From assembly GCF_007273535.1 (NCBI RefSeq), contig NZ_RIBP01000004.1, forward strand, positions 2,580,001 through 2,644,000: a stretch of DNA of 64,000 nt, written 5' to 3'. The DNA comes from Niallia circulans (GTDB lineage Bacteria > Bacillota > Bacilli > Bacillales > Cytobacillaceae). Below are positions 62,693-64,000 of the stretch, in pieces. Position 1 is the stretch's first letter, and every line of letters starts with the position of its first letter. Under the pieces are notes generated by a model. It did no database searches and had not been told where the DNA came from. It worked only from the letters and a program-made list of their open reading frames with translations. The position numbers and the translations under genes were made by a program.

Positions 62693-64000
<1,308 letters not shown>

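Overview
The window is an AT-rich chromosomal segment of a spore-forming Firmicute of the Bacillaceae (Bacillus/Niallia-type; exact genus not resolved). Evidence: AGGAGG-type ribosome binding sites with many TTG/GTG starts, GlpP-type antitermination, an exact FapR operator, catabolite-responsive (cre) boxes, a YhcN/YlaJ sporulation lipoprotein, a KinB-like kinase, Ku/LigD NHEJ with a sigma-G-type promoter, and Bacillus-type intergenic repeats. No rRNA, CRISPR array, integrase, intact IS element or prophage was seen.

Layout. 1-9.7 kb: envelope and membrane genes (MscS end, DedA, DUF4870, patatin, YdcF), a FabF-type condensing enzyme divergent from an MmyB-like regulator, a 5TM-LYT histidine kinase, EcsC. 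10-14 kb: FMN riboswitch and a shortened riboflavin operon (ribE-ribB-ribH, with no ribD and no ribA half), then a purine-type permease. 14-24 kb: EAL-HDOD protein, DapF, azoreductase and a dispersed NHEJ set (stand-alone ligase, a polymerase protein that keeps only an OB-fold of LigD's ligase, Ku), interleaved with an HD-GYP protein, an orphan response regulator lacking its phospho-Asp, and an Mga/AtxA-type regulator. 24-30 kb: glpP, glpFK and glpD, whose two leaders share a motif and end in terminators. 30-35.5 kb: an unassigned structured transcript, a ZTP riboswitch before folD, then a cold-shock cluster (csp, cshA, csp, ydjO). 35.4-45 kb: cidAB/lrgAB with a LysR regulator, a TetR/DHA2 efflux pair behind three identical-type palindromes, ComFB, DUF3885, HpaB-type hydroxylase. 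45-53 kb: DsbB-type oxidoreductase, sugar porter, FapR-controlled FabH, glycosyltransferase, nitroreductase, cell-wall lysozyme-like protein. 53-64 kb: two sugar loci (GntR + mannonate-dehydratase-family enzyme divergent from an EIIBC PTS, with a LysR; then cre/RAT-controlled bglP-bglH), separated by a decayed Myb-like pseudogene and a DUF421/DUF3888 pair.

How it works together: carbon genes (glp, bgl, ManD/PTS) all show CcpA-type boxes; glp and bgl use two unrelated RNA antitermination mechanisms. Lipid genes are represented by FabF, FabH and a presumed fatty-acid-sensing regulator. Second-messenger signalling appears three times (EAL-HDOD, HD-GYP, ComFB). Ku carries a forespore promoter, pointing to DNA repair in spores. 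Most of the window reads as ordinary core genome; the points worth a second look are the split NHEJ set, the unassigned RNA at about 30.0-30.5 kb, the incomplete riboflavin operon, the Cys-for-Asp receiver, the csp leader ORF and the hairpin-plus-repeat composite found three times.
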